This document shows, in pieces, positions 53,301-62,522 of a DNA stretch of 64,000 bases (the first letter of the stretch is position 1; the number at the start of each line of letters is the position of its first letter). The stretch covers positions 1 through 64,000 of the forward strand of contig ONQC01000005.1 in assembly GCA_900319855.1 (NCBI GenBank), written 5' to 3'. The stretch comes from an uncultured Bacteroidales bacterium. Its GTDB lineage: Bacteria; Bacteroidota; Bacteroidia; Bacteroidales; UBA932. The position numbers and the translations under genes were made by a program. The notes under the pieces were generated by a model. It saw nothing but the letters and a program-made list of their open reading frames with translations. It did not search any database and was not told where the DNA came from.

Positions 53301-53309
53301 AACTTCTAG
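50308..53309 (+). pseudogene. susC: Starch-locus SusC transporter, frameshifted near codon 164
   Basis: Two overlapping frames together make one SusC. The first (from ATG 50308) gives a signal peptide, regulatory-like domain and plug start (DDVVVIGYGTVKKNDMTG) up to GGGSTIR; the second resumes at [16 protein letters not shown] and runs to NLNF at 53309. About 11 residues expected between TIR and DPL (usually RIRG..S.NASN) are missing. The break lies at ACGATCCGC (50794-50802), which fits both sides, so a microhomology deletion of 3n+1 bases explains it. This could be real or an assembly error. The rest of the barrel is intact. It starts 30 nt after the MFS stop, with SusD, SusE and SusG homologues behind. 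Confidence 0.85.
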
Positions 53310-53320
53310 GAGGAATGAAC

Positions 53321-54952
53321 ATGAAAAAGATATTTAGCATGCTGGCAGTCGCCGCCGTTCTGACCGCCTGTGTCAAGGACCTGGACACGCTGCCGCTCAA
53401 CCCCACCGATACGACCTCCGAGACCGCTTATGGCGCTGACGAGAGCTCCTATCTTTCCGGTCTGTCCCGGATTTATTTCCAGTTTATGTCCTGCGACCTG
53501 AAGGACCTGCAGCTGACCGACGGCGGCGCCTCCGAACTGGTGCGTGCTTTCTGGTCCCTGAACGAGGTTTCCACCGATGCCGCCAAGTGCGCATGGAACG
53601 GTGACGCCTGGGTCGCTGCGATCAATACCAATACCTGGTCCGATGCGGACAATGATGCGGCCTATGCCGTCTATGTCCGTACGATGCAGGGTATTACCTA
53701 TGCCAACGAATTCCTCCGCCAGACCGCTTCCGGCCGCCTGGACGACCGCGGCTGCTCTTCCGATGTGAAGCAGAAGGTCGCCGGGATGCGCGCCGAGGCC
53801 CGCTTCCTGCGCGCCTATATGTACTGGATGGCGATGGACGTGTTCGGCAGCGTGCCGTTCACGACCGAGGATTCCCCGTTCGGCGCCGTCAACCCGGTTC
53901 CGGCTTCCCGTCCGGAGGTCTTCAAGTTCATCGTGGATGAGCTGACCGACCTGGCCGCCGACGGCAGCGACATGCCGGCCGCCCGCAGCAACTATCCGCG
54001 CGCCGACAAGGGCTCCTGCCTGGGCCTGCTGGCCCGCCTGTACCTCAATGCCGAGGTCTATACGGGCACGGCGATGTGGAGCGAGGCCAAGTCGACCTGC
54101 GAAAAGATCTTTTCGATGGGTTACGGCCTGGCTCCGGAGTATGCCGACGTCTTCCGCGGCGACAACGGCCAGAACCCCGACGCCCGCAAGGAACTCCTCT
54201 GGTCCATCGACTACAATGCCGAGCAGACCCAGTCCTGGGGCGGTACGACCCTACTGACCTTCGCTACTATGGCCGAAGATGACCTGAACGATTCCTTCCA
54301 CCCGAACGGTGTCAACAACGGTTGGGGCGGCATGCGTGTCCCGTTCGAGTACATCGAGAAATACTATGGCGTGAGCAACCAGAACTACGAGACCGGCGAA
54401 TATGACACCAACGACAAGCGCGCCGAGGTGTTCTACATCAAGGGCCGTAGCGAGACCATCGAGAACCTGGCGACCTTCGTCCAGGGCTGGTCCTGCCTCA
54501 AGTTCAACAACATCCCGCACGACCAGACGGCCGACTCCTTCAACGAGACCGCCAAGATCAAGGGTTACAGCGACATCGACTTCCCGATGATCCGTCTGGC
54601 CGAGATCTACCTGATCTATGCCGAAGCTTGCCTGAACCTGGGCGACGCCTCTCCGGCCCTGCCGTATGTCCGTCAGCTTTCCGACCGCGCCGGCGTCAGC
54701 GCCCCGCGTGAGATCACCAAGGACTGGCTGGTCGCCGAACGCGCCCGCGAACTGTTGTGGGAAGGCCATCGCCGGACCGACCTGATCCGCTGGGGCCTCT
54801 TCACCTCCGATACCTTCGTATGGCCTTGGAAGGGCGGCTCCATGGCGGGCCAGGGCTTTGCCCCGCACATGACGATCTTCGCCATCCCGGCTTCCGAACT
54901 GGCTTCCAACCCCGAGCTTCACCAGAACCCCGGTTACGGGAAGCAGAATTAA
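53321..54952 (+). CDS. susD: SusD-type starch-binding lipoprotein
   Basis: 543 residues from ATG 53321, chosen because AGGAGG lies 7 nt before it (ATG 53315 is only 1 nt away). The lipobox is VLTAC (C17). SusD helices appear with EARFLRAYMYWMAMDVFGSVPF and later IRLAEIYLIYAEACLNLG, and the C-terminal AERARELLWEGHRRTDLIRWG is usual for starch SusD. It follows SusC by 11 nt. Classical SusD binds helical amylose on the cell surface; context supports the same here. Confidence 0.93.
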   Translation: MKKIFSMLAVAAVLTACVKDLDTLPLNPTDTTSETAYGADESSYLSGLSRIYFQFMSCDLKDLQLTDGGASELVRAFWSLNEVSTDAAKCAWNGDAWVAAINTNTWSDADNDAAYAVYVRTMQGITYANEFLRQTASGRLDDRGCSSDVKQKVAGMRAEARFLRAYMYWMAMDVFGSVPFTTEDSPFGAVNPVPASRPEVFKFIVDELTDLAADGSDMPAARSNYPRADKGSCLGLLARLYLNAEVYTGTAMWSEAKSTCEKIFSMGYGLAPEYADVFRGDNGQNPDARKELLWSIDYNAEQTQSWGGTTLLTFATMAEDDLNDSFHPNGVNNGWGGMRVPFEYIEKYYGVSNQNYETGEYDTNDKRAEVFYIKGRSETIENLATFVQGWSCLKFNNIPHDQTADSFNETAKIKGYSDIDFPMIRLAEIYLIYAEACLNLGDASPALPYVRQLSDRAGVSAPREITKDWLVAERARELLWEGHRRTDLIRWGLFTSDTFVWPWKGGSMAGQGFAPHMTIFAIPASELASNPELHQNPGYGKQN

Positions 54953-54964
54953 TCCGATCGCCTT

Positions 54965-57544
54965 ATGAAAATGAAAAAATATATTTGGATGATGGCTGCA
55001 GCGGTCTTCGGACTGGCTGCCTGCCAGGATGAACTGGAGGAAGTCCGCCTGGTCGATCCTTCCCAGGTGGTAGCTCCGGTCCTGCACGAACTCCCCGAGG
55101 AGATCGTCATCACGGCCGAGAACATGTCCGAAACCGTCAAGTTCGAGTGGGACAAGGCGAGCTTCGGCCAGCCGGTCCAGTATTCCTATACGGTCTACGG
55201 ATCCACGGATGGCGGCAACACCCTCGTCAAACTGTATTCGAATATTTCCAGGACCTCCTATGAGACCTCCTACGAGGCTTTCAATCAGGTGGTTACCACT
55301 GCTGCTGACAGGGGCGGCCTCGGCCTGGTGGCCGGAGAGTCCTCCGAAGTCGTCATCATGGTCGGCGCCACGGTCGGCACCAACTACCAGACCTTCTATT
55401 CCAATCCGCGTACCGTCCTGATCAACCCGACCGAGGCCGAGCGTGTCTACGAAATGGTCTGGCTGCCGGGTTCCGCCAATGGCTGGAAGCACGAAAAGGC
55501 GCAGCACCTGTTCTGCATGGCCGAGGACGGCAACACCTTCGTGGGCGTGACCGATTTCGGTGAAAGTTTCGCCTCCAACCAGTTCAAGCTCACCGGTGCC
55601 GCCGGCTGGTCCGACGATACGGGCAACTGGGGTATGGCGGATCCTTCCGCCGCGGCCGAGTCCGCTTCCATTACCCTGCTGAACGGTTCCAACGACAATA
55701 TCACCATCTACACGGCGCACCGTTACTACCACTTCACCTTCACCAAGAGCGATCTGGGCCTGAAGATGGACAAGGGCTTCGACAAGGTCGGCGTGATCGG
55801 CCTCAACGGCGACTGGGACAATGACATCGTCATGACCCTGAGCAACAACAAGCAACTCTTCTATGTCGATATCGACGTGCCGGCCGATACGGAATTCAAG
55901 TTCCGTCTGGACGGTGGCTGGGATACCAACTGGGGCGGCGACATGGACGGCCTGACCGGCGGCGGTGCGAACATCCCGGTCGCAGCGGGCCAGTACCGCG
56001 TCTACCTCAACCTGAACGACTGGACCCATCCGACGGCCAAGCTGGATGCTTCCATGTACGGCCAGCCGGAAGAGACGGAACCCGAACCGGAACCGCAGCC
56101 GGCCTTCGACGGTTGGACCATCGTCGGTACCTTCAACGGTTGGGCGGAAGAAGGTGTCCACATGACCGAATCCGATGGCATCTGGACCGGTTACTTCACC
56201 TATGCCAAGGGTGAGGACGGCGCCGACGACGGCTTCAAGCTCCGCAAGGGCGACGAGTGGCTCGGCGGTACCCTGGTGACCCTGGGCGAGCCGTTCGCCA
56301 CGGGCGGCGACAACATCAAGGTCGAGCCCGGCTTCTACAAGGTCGTCTATGACTCCAAGGCCTCCACCATCACCGTTTCCGAGGGCAATGTCTGGTCCCT
56401 GATCGGTGTCGGCGGCGACTGGGACAACGATATCGACATGACCGAGACCGACGGCAAGTGGGTCAGCCCGGCCACGAAGATCTCCGGCGAGTTCAAGATC
56501 CGTCACAACCACGCCTGGGATGCCGACCGCGGCGGTGTGTTCGAAGCCATTGGCAAGGCCTTCGAGGCGGTGCCCGGCGGCAAGAACATCAACGTCCCCG
56601 AGGGTGAGTATGTCGTGACCTATGATCCCGAGGCTGAGACCATTACGATCGACGGCGCCAAGCCGCAGAACCAGTGGTCCCTGATCGGCATCGGCGGCGA
56701 CTGGAACAGCGACATCTACATGACCGAGTTGCCTTCGGGCCTCTGGATCAGTGGTGTGCAAAACTTTGGCGGCACGTTTAAGATCCGATTCAACAACGGC
56801 TGGGACGTCAACCGCGGCGGTGCATTTGTCGAGGCTGGCAAGCCGTTCGCCGTGACGCACAACGGTGACAACATCGAGGTCCCGGAGGGCAAATGGCAGA
56901 TCGTCTACAATCCGGCCCTTGAGACCGTTACGGTCAAGGACTGCAATCAGGGTTGGTCGGTAATCGGCGAATTTGACGGCAGCAGCTGGAACATGGACCT
57001 CTACCTGGTCAAGACGTCCGAGTTTGTCTGGGAGAGCGAGCCCTTCCGCGTCGACGGCGGCCTCAAGATCCGCTTTAACGGCGGCTGGGATGACGAGCGC
57101 ACCGGCACCTTCGCGGCAGAAGGGGAACCCTTCGCCGTTGCCAAGGGCGGTGCCAACATCTCCGTCGGCGAATCCTTGAAGGGCAACTATTTCAAGCTCG
57201 TCTATGACGCCTCCGGCGAGACCATCACCCTGACGCGTGTCTGGTGCCTGATTGGTGATCTCGCAGGCGCCAATGCCTGGAGCAAGGACTTCCCGATGTT
57301 CGAGACTTCCGCCGGTGTGTGGGAAGGCGCCGCTACCGTCAACGGCGGCTTCAAGATCCGCCAGAGCGGCAACTGGGACGTCAACCGCGGTGCGACCGGC
57401 GATGTCGAGCCGTATGTCGTCACGCTGGACCAGGCCATTACGGCCAACCCGAATGGCAAGAACCTCGGTGTCTCCGAGAACGGCAAGAAGTACAAGGTGG
57501 TCTACAAGGCCACTGAGGAAACCATCACCGTTTCCGCGATGTAA
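54965..57544 (+). CDS. SusE/SusF-like surface lipoprotein with about seven starch-binding modules
   Basis: 859 residues. The lipobox is GLAAC (C20). A SusE N-terminal Ig-like domain (about 25-155) is followed by repeated modules near 162-268, 273-362, 382-471, 475-562, 570-658, 662-756 and 758-857. The last four or five share a pattern: W-LIG-GGDW, MTE..W, FKIR, WD-RGG, NI-VPEG, YD-ETIT. An acidic Pro/Glu linker (about 366-380) splits the first two from the rest. B. thetaiotaomicron SusE has two such modules and SusF three. These proteins hold starch at the surface next to SusCD and SusG. It lies 12 nt after SusD. Confidence 0.9.
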   Translation: MKMKKYIWMMAAAVFGLAACQDELEEVRLVDPSQVVAPVLHELPEEIVITAENMSETVKFEWDKASFGQPVQYSYTVYGSTDGGNTLVKLYSNISRTSYETSYEAFNQVVTTAADRGGLGLVAGESSEVVIMVGATVGTNYQTFYSNPRTVLINPTEAERVYEMVWLPGSANGWKHEKAQHLFCMAEDGNTFVGVTDFGESFASNQFKLTGAAGWSDDTGNWGMADPSAAAESASITLLNGSNDNITIYTAHRYYHFTFTKSDLGLKMDKGFDKVGVIGLNGDWDNDIVMTLSNNKQLFYVDIDVPADTEFKFRLDGGWDTNWGGDMDGLTGGGANIPVAAGQYRVYLNLNDWTHPTAKLDASMYGQPEETEPEPEPQPAFDGWTIVGTFNGWAEEGVHMTESDGIWTGYFTYAKGEDGADDGFKLRKGDEWLGGTLVTLGEPFATGGDNIKVEPGFYKVVYDSKASTITVSEGNVWSLIGVGGDWDNDIDMTETDGKWVSPATKISGEFKIRHNHAWDADRGGVFEAIGKAFEAVPGGKNINVPEGEYVVTYDPEAETITIDGAKPQNQWSLIGIGGDWNSDIYMTELPSGLWISGVQNFGGTFKIRFNNGWDVNRGGAFVEAGKPFAVTHNGDNIEVPEGKWQIVYNPALETVTVKDCNQGWSVIGEFDGSSWNMDLYLVKTSEFVWESEPFRVDGGLKIRFNGGWDDERTGTFAAEGEPFAVAKGGANISVGESLKGNYFKLVYDASGETITLTRVWCLIGDLAGANAWSKDFPMFETSAGVWEGAATVNGGFKIRQSGNWDVNRGATGDVEPYVVTLDQAITANPNGKNLGVSENGKKYKVVYKATEETITVSAM

Positions 57545-57553
57545 TTTTTCGGG

Positions 57554-57577
57554 CGGGAGTCCCTGACCGGACTCCCG
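57554..57577 (+). other. Stable hairpin between the SusE-like and SusG-like genes
   Basis: CGGGAGTCC (57554-57562) and GGACTCCCG (57569-57577) are perfect complements with a six-base loop, directly after the stop codon. No T run follows, so it more likely stabilises the upstream message or marks a processing site than terminates. Confidence 0.5.
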
Positions 57578-57600
57578 TCTGCCAATTTATTGAAATGAAT

Positions 57601-59874
57601 ATGAAACGCTTAGCATATCTGTTGCTTGCCTGCACCCTGGTGCTGGCGGGCTGTGGAAAGAAGTCCGGGACGCCCGAGGCCAAGGACACCCTGGCCCTGA
57701 ACCCGGAGACCGTGACGTTTACCGCCGCGGCGCTGACGTCCCAGTCGGTCTCGGTCCAGTCCAACGCGGCCTGGACGGTATCCGGCGGCGACGCCTGGGT
57801 GAGCTATTCGCCCGCAAAGGGCACCGGCAACCAGATGCTGAAACTGGAGGCCCAGCCCAATACCGGTAAATCCACCCGGCAGACGACCCTGACCGTGAAG
57901 GCCGGCTCCCTGTCCAAGACCCTTACCGTGGTCCAGGAGGCGGACGACTCGAAGCCCGTCACCCCTTCTCCCAAGGCCTGGGACAAGCAGAAACGCGGCT
58001 CGATGACCTACCAGCTGCTGGTCTATTCCTTCGCGGACAGCGACGGCGACGGCATCGGCGATTTCAAGGGCATCGAGAACAAACTGGATTACCTGGAAAG
58101 CCTGGGCGCCACCGCCTTGTGGCTGTCTCCGGTGCATCCGGCCGATTCCTACCACGGGTATGATGTGCAGGATTATTACAAGCTGAACCCGGCGTATGCG
58201 GTCGGCCAGCATACGGCCGAAAAAGCCGAACAGGATTTCAAATCCCTGCTTACTGCCGCCCATGCCAAGGACATCGACATCTACCTGGACTATGTGCTGA
58301 ACCATTCCGGAAAGGGGAATGACTGGTTCAAGCAGGCACTGGCGGATCCGTCCAGCAAATACCGCGATTACTATTTCTTCAGCTCCAACCCGGCCTCCGA
58401 CTACAGCAAGTTCCCGATGCTGAAGGGCACGACCTACAGTGCAGGCGAGTGGAAGAAGACCGCGAGCGGTTCTCCGAAACTGACCATCACCCAAACCACC
58501 GAGGAGGTTACGACGGGCACGGCCGCGTGGCAGCTGTGGATTTGGAAATCCGGCCAGAATGGCCAAGCCCTTAAGTTCAAGGCCAACGGCGACGGGTCCT
58601 ATTACCTGGTCACAGAACTGGACGGGACTTACGGGGTGCTGGTCCGGAAGAACGAGTGGGAAGAAAAATATGGCGCCAAGAGCGGACAGTCGACCCTTAC
58701 CGTGGACAAGCCTCTCGACCTGACGCCTGACGGAGGGGATATTTCCTTCACCGGCAGCGGTCGGTATCGCATCGAGATTTCCAATCTCCCGGATGCCCTC
58801 TATTACATGGGCGCCTTCAGCGACTGGATGCCGGACCTGAACTACGGCGACCTGGCCGACCTCGCGAACAACGCCTGCTTCCAGGACCTGGCCGCCTCGG
58901 CGGACAAATGGATCGGAATGGGTGTCGACGGTCTCCGTTTGGATGCCGTCAAGCACATCTGCGGCGGCATCGCCTCCTACAACAACACCTCGAACCATAC
59001 CTTCCTGAAGGCCTGGTATGAGCACTGCAATGCGACCTACAAAGCCGCCGGCCACTCGGACGACATCTTCATGGTCGGGGAAGCGTGGGATTCCCACAAC
59101 ATCGAGAAAGATTATTACAAGGGGCTGACCTCTTGCTTCGAATTCGGCTACTGGCCGCTGCTGTACAGGGCGCTGACCGACGGTGACGCCTCTTCCTACG
59201 TCTCGACCGTCAACGGTTTCATCCAGGGCCATAAGGCCGTCCGTTCCGATGCCCAGACCTCCCTGTTCCTGACCAACCATGATCATTCCAGCCAGACCGG
59301 CGACGGCGAAGTCCGTGCGGCCGACGACCTGGGCAAGAACCTGGCCAAGGAGAAACAGGCGGCCGCCATCCTGCTGACCACCCCGGGCAAGCCTTTCGTC
59401 TACCAGGGCGAGGAACTCGGCTACTGGGGCAACTCCAAGAACCGGGGCGACGAGTACCTCCGCGCCCCGATCGTCTGGGATGCCGCCGCGAAGGAGATTG
59501 CCAAGAACGGCGTGAACGGCAAGGTGGATACGGATATGCTGAAGGGCAGCATTTCCGTCGAGACCCAGTCCAAGGACGCGAACTCCCTGCTGACGGTCTA
59601 CAAGACCTTCGGCGCCCTGCGCAACACCTATCCGGCCCTGGCGGACGGCACCATGAGCGCCGGCCCGTCCACGGGCGACAAGGCCGTGACCGCCTGGTAC
59701 ATGACCGCCACCGACGGCAGCAAGATGCTGGTGATCCACAATGTCGCCTCGGGTTCCAAGACCCTGACCCTGTCGGATGACCTGTCCAAGCCGGTCGCCC
59801 TGCTGGGCTCCGCCTCTACCGCCGGCGGCAAACTGACCCTCGGCGCCAATTCCTCCGTGGTATTTGAGCTCTAG
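57601..59874 (+). CDS. susG: SusG-like alpha-amylase lipoprotein (GH13) with BACON domain
   Basis: 757 residues from ATG 57601 (ATG 57595 also possible). The lipobox is VLAGC (C18). A BACON domain lies at about 30-115 (Ig-like, often carbohydrate or mucin binding). The GH13 barrel has SYHGYDVQDYY, the nucleophile D448 in GLRLDAVKH, acid/base E494 in MVGEAWD and D561 in LTNHDHSS. An inserted domain at about 280-395 is placed like the starch-binding CBM58 of B. thetaiotaomicron SusG. The enzyme cuts starch on the cell surface into oligosaccharides for SusCD. SusG itself lacks a BACON domain, so this is a variant architecture. Confidence 0.9.
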   Translation: MKRLAYLLLACTLVLAGCGKKSGTPEAKDTLALNPETVTFTAAALTSQSVSVQSNAAWTVSGGDAWVSYSPAKGTGNQMLKLEAQPNTGKSTRQTTLTVKAGSLSKTLTVVQEADDSKPVTPSPKAWDKQKRGSMTYQLLVYSFADSDGDGIGDFKGIENKLDYLESLGATALWLSPVHPADSYHGYDVQDYYKLNPAYAVGQHTAEKAEQDFKSLLTAAHAKDIDIYLDYVLNHSGKGNDWFKQALADPSSKYRDYYFFSSNPASDYSKFPMLKGTTYSAGEWKKTASGSPKLTITQTTEEVTTGTAAWQLWIWKSGQNGQALKFKANGDGSYYLVTELDGTYGVLVRKNEWEEKYGAKSGQSTLTVDKPLDLTPDGGDISFTGSGRYRIEISNLPDALYYMGAFSDWMPDLNYGDLADLANNACFQDLAASADKWIGMGVDGLRLDAVKHICGGIASYNNTSNHTFLKAWYEHCNATYKAAGHSDDIFMVGEAWDSHNIEKDYYKGLTSCFEFGYWPLLYRALTDGDASSYVSTVNGFIQGHKAVRSDAQTSLFLTNHDHSSQTGDGEVRAADDLGKNLAKEKQAAAILLTTPGKPFVYQGEELGYWGNSKNRGDEYLRAPIVWDAAAKEIAKNGVNGKVDTDMLKGSISVETQSKDANSLLTVYKTFGALRNTYPALADGTMSAGPSTGDKAVTAWYMTATDGSKMLVIHNVASGSKTLTLSDDLSKPVALLGSASTAGGKLTLGANSSVVFEL

Positions 59875-59878
59875 CCCC

Positions 59879-59905
59879 TGTCATTCTGAACGAAGTGAAG
59901 AATCT
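59879..59905 (+). repeat. Short dispersed-type intergenic repeat
   Basis: TGTCATTCTGAACGAAGTGA plus AGAATCT, seen between the two GH13 genes, resembles a widespread bacterial intergenic repeat (CATTCTGAGCGAAGCGAAGAATCT type). It also supplies a spurious upstream ATG-like start (GTG 59895) for the next gene, so the start at 59919 is preferred. Confidence 0.5.
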
Positions 59906-59918
59906 AAATAAACTGAAT

Positions 59919-61259
59919 ATGAAGAAAATCCTCCTCGTCGCGGCAGCCCTGATGACCCTGGTCGCCTGCGGCAACAAAAAGACCGCCGAAAATGCGCCTT
60001 CCGGCCGTCTGCATCCCGAATGGATCTACAATACGGTCGTCTATGAAGTCAACATCCGCCAGTTCTCTCCGGAAGCCTCTTTCAACGGCGTGACCGCCCA
60101 GCTGCCGCGCCTGAAGAAACTCGGCGTCGACGTCCTCTGGCTGATGCCGATGTATGAGATCGGAACGGTTGAGCGCAAAGGCACCTTGGGTTCCTATTAT
60201 GCCATCTCCGACTACAAGAAGGTCAACCCCGAGTTCGGCACCATGGCCGATTTCGAGAACCTCCTCGCCGAGGCCCACAAGCTGGGCTTCAAGGTGATCC
60301 TCGACTGGGTGGCCAACCAGACCGCCCCGGACCATGTCTGGATGACCGAAAAACCGGCCGATTTCTACGAGCGCGATTCCCTGGGCAATGCTATCTGGGA
60401 GTATGACTGGACCGACACCCGCAGCCTCAATTACGAGAATGAGGCGGTCTGGGCCGCCCAGGCCGATTGCATGCGTTTCTGGCTGGACAAGGGCGTGGAC
60501 GGCTTCCGCTGCGACGCCGCCGGCGAGGTCCCGGCCAAGTTCTGGAAGGGTATCCTCCCGCAGATGAAGAAGGACTATCCCGAGATGCTGCTGCTGGCCG
60601 AGGCCGAGAAGCCGGAGCTGACCGATCCGCGCGAGACCTTCGATGCTTCCTATGCCTGGAAGCTCCACCACCTGATGAACGACATCGCCCAGGGCAAGGC
60701 CGGCGTGGCCGACCTGAAGGCCTATCTGGCGGAAGACGACGCCTGGATGGGTACGGAGAATTTCCGGATGATGTTCACCTCCAACCACGATGAGAATTCC
60801 TGGAGCGGGACCGAATTCGAGCGGATGGGCGACGCCGCCAATGTCATGGCCGCCCTGTGCTTCACCCTGCCGAAAGGCTGGCCGCTGATCTACACCGGCC
60901 AGGAAATCGGCCTGAGCCGCCGGCTGGAGTTCTTTGAGAACGACCCGATCACGGACTGGAGCGCCAATTCCTATACCGACTTCTTCACCAAGTTGACAGC
61001 GATGCGTCACGCTAATGCCGAGGCCCTCGCCCCGGGCGAGCGCGGCGGCAAGCTGGCCTATGTGGAAGGCGTTCCGGAGAATGTGCTGGCTTTCAGCCGC
61101 AAGGCAGGCAAGCAGGAAGTCTTTGTTTTCGCCAACCTCGGCACCGAGCCGGCCCAGGTGCTGCTGCCGACCGGTTATAAGGATGCCATGAGCGGTGAAC
61201 CCGTCAAGGACGGTTCCTGCGTGCTGGCACCCTGGGGTTTCGTGATCCTGTCGAAATAA
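59919..61259 (+). CDS. GH13 alpha-glucosidase or amylase lipoprotein
   Basis: 446 residues from ATG 59919. The lipobox is TLVAC (C17), so it is probably bound to the outer or inner membrane facing the periplasm. The GH13 barrel starts WIYNTVVYEVNIRQFSPE; the nucleophile is D199 in GFRCDAAGEVP, acid/base E228 in LLAEAEKPE, and the third acid D291 in FTSNHDENSW. Small, without CBMs, it resembles neopullulanase or alpha-glucosidase types that process imported maltodextrins; its exact specificity is unknown. It is the last gene of the starch operon. Confidence 0.9.
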   Translation: MKKILLVAAALMTLVACGNKKTAENAPSGRLHPEWIYNTVVYEVNIRQFSPEASFNGVTAQLPRLKKLGVDVLWLMPMYEIGTVERKGTLGSYYAISDYKKVNPEFGTMADFENLLAEAHKLGFKVILDWVANQTAPDHVWMTEKPADFYERDSLGNAIWEYDWTDTRSLNYENEAVWAAQADCMRFWLDKGVDGFRCDAAGEVPAKFWKGILPQMKKDYPEMLLLAEAEKPELTDPRETFDASYAWKLHHLMNDIAQGKAGVADLKAYLAEDDAWMGTENFRMMFTSNHDENSWSGTEFERMGDAANVMAALCFTLPKGWPLIYTGQEIGLSRRLEFFENDPITDWSANSYTDFFTKLTAMRHANAEALAPGERGGKLAYVEGVPENVLAFSRKAGKQEVFVFANLGTEPAQVLLPTGYKDAMSGEPVKDGSCVLAPWGFVILSK

Positions 61260-61280
61260 TACGGACGGGTCCGGTAAACG

Positions 61281-62513
61281 TTATTCTTCCCAGACGAGAT
61301 ACGACGAGATGAGCCAGTGGTTCATCTCGTCTCCGTTTATGGGCTGGGCCCCGGGGATGCTGATAGTCAGGCGGTGGGCACCGGCCGCCAGCTCTCCGAG
61401 CGGCATGCTGAACGGCTCGACCTGCGAGCCCGGGCACCAGTTGCTGCGCGAGAGGTCGGAGGAGGCGATCATCTCGTCGATAACCTTGGTCTCCGTGCCG
61501 TGTTCACCATAATAGGAGGCTTTGCGCTGGACAGCCCAGACGCCGGAGGTCGGATTGAAACGGCGGAATGAGGCGCAGTCCGTCCGCCAGGGCGTGAAAT
61601 CTTTCACGACGGCACCATCGAACGAAAGGACATTGCGCTGCGGGGTGAATTCGTCGCCGCCGTCATGGCCGCCATGACCGGTCACGATGTATTTCAGGGT
61701 TGCGTCGGAGGCGAGCCGCGGCAGGTCGAAATCGACCGTCAGGTCCTTCCGGGCGAAGATGTCGGGATACTCCTGGCCGAAATAGTAGACGGTGTTGACC
61801 AGCGGCTGTACATGGCGGCGGGGAAGCGGAGCGTGCGGATTCTTGCTCTCGGTGATGTCGAGATCGACGCTGGCCTGGTAGCCTTCCGCCGTCCATGTGT
61901 CGATGAAGACGCCGACATAAGCTTCTCCCTTGAGCAGGGGATAGAGGTCGGTGATATCGGTTTCCCAGAAGGTTTCGGGAGCCCAGCCGTCAATGTAGAC
62001 GGGACGCCGGGTACTGACGGCAGCCGTGTCCCGCTCGCTGTAGTACCCTACGCCGAAGGGCGTCATGAAGCGCATCAGTTCGACGGTCGGCAGGAAGTTC
62101 TCTCCGGGCACGGTCCCGACCATTTTTTCGTACCGGGTCGAGTCCACGGCCGGCCAGGAAGCCTCTCCCTTGGCTACTTTCAGCAGGTTGATGCCATCTC
62201 CCTCCGGGATGACGAAAACGGAGCCTGACTTGTCCCAGCGGTCGCCGTCGGACTGGACACGGACGGTCAGCTTGACATCGATTTCGCGCCGGTAGTCGGG
62301 AAGGGAGATCTTCCGGAGGATGATCCGGCCGTTTGCCAGGTGGATGATTCCCTCCGCGTCAGCCTCGGTGAAACTGCCCAGGGAGTCCGGCAGGAACCGG
62401 ACATGGGCGGCGGTGAAAACGGGAAGGGAGGTGTCGCCGCAGGCCCGGTAGGCTTTGGTGCAAGCGGTCGTAAGAACGGCTGCGAAGGCCGTCAGCAGCA
62501 AGAATTTGCGCAT
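61281..62513 (-). CDS. PNGase F-like (peptide-N-glycosidase) lipoprotein
   Basis: 410 residues from ATG 62513; a TTG start 9 bases upstream is possible. The lipobox is VLTTAC near C18. The N-terminal part (about 30-220) has beta-rich sequence with [14 protein letters not shown] and [22 protein letters not shown]; the C-terminal part has [44 protein letters not shown] and a terminal jelly-roll-like segment. These match the two-domain PNGase F fold, which removes N-glycans from asparagine. The catalytic Asp and Glu of the type enzyme were not mapped. It follows the GH29 gene by 9 nt, so joint use on core-fucosylated N-glycans is plausible. Confidence 0.85.
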   Translation of the reverse strand: MRKFLLLTAFAAVLTTACTKAYRACGDTSLPVFTAAHVRFLPDSLGSFTEADAEGIIHLANGRIILRKISLPDYRREIDVKLTVRVQSDGDRWDKSGSVFVIPEGDGINLLKVAKGEASWPAVDSTRYEKMVGTVPGENFLPTVELMRFMTPFGVGYYSERDTAAVSTRRPVYIDGWAPETFWETDITDLYPLLKGEAYVGVFIDTWTAEGYQASVDLDITESKNPHAPLPRRHVQPLVNTVYYFGQEYPDIFARKDLTVDFDLPRLASDATLKYIVTGHGGHDGGDEFTPQRNVLSFDGAVVKDFTPWRTDCASFRRFNPTSGVWAVQRKASYYGEHGTETKVIDEMIASSDLSRSNWCPGSQVEPFSMPLGELAAGAHRLTISIPGAQPINGDEMNHWLISSYLVWEE

Positions 62514-62522
62514 GGGTTCCAA

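Noticed and set aside
50850..53309. Independent gene starting at ATG 50850
   Set aside because: It starts inside the SusC plug with no signal peptide and continues the upstream frame exactly; it is the second half of a frameshifted SusC.
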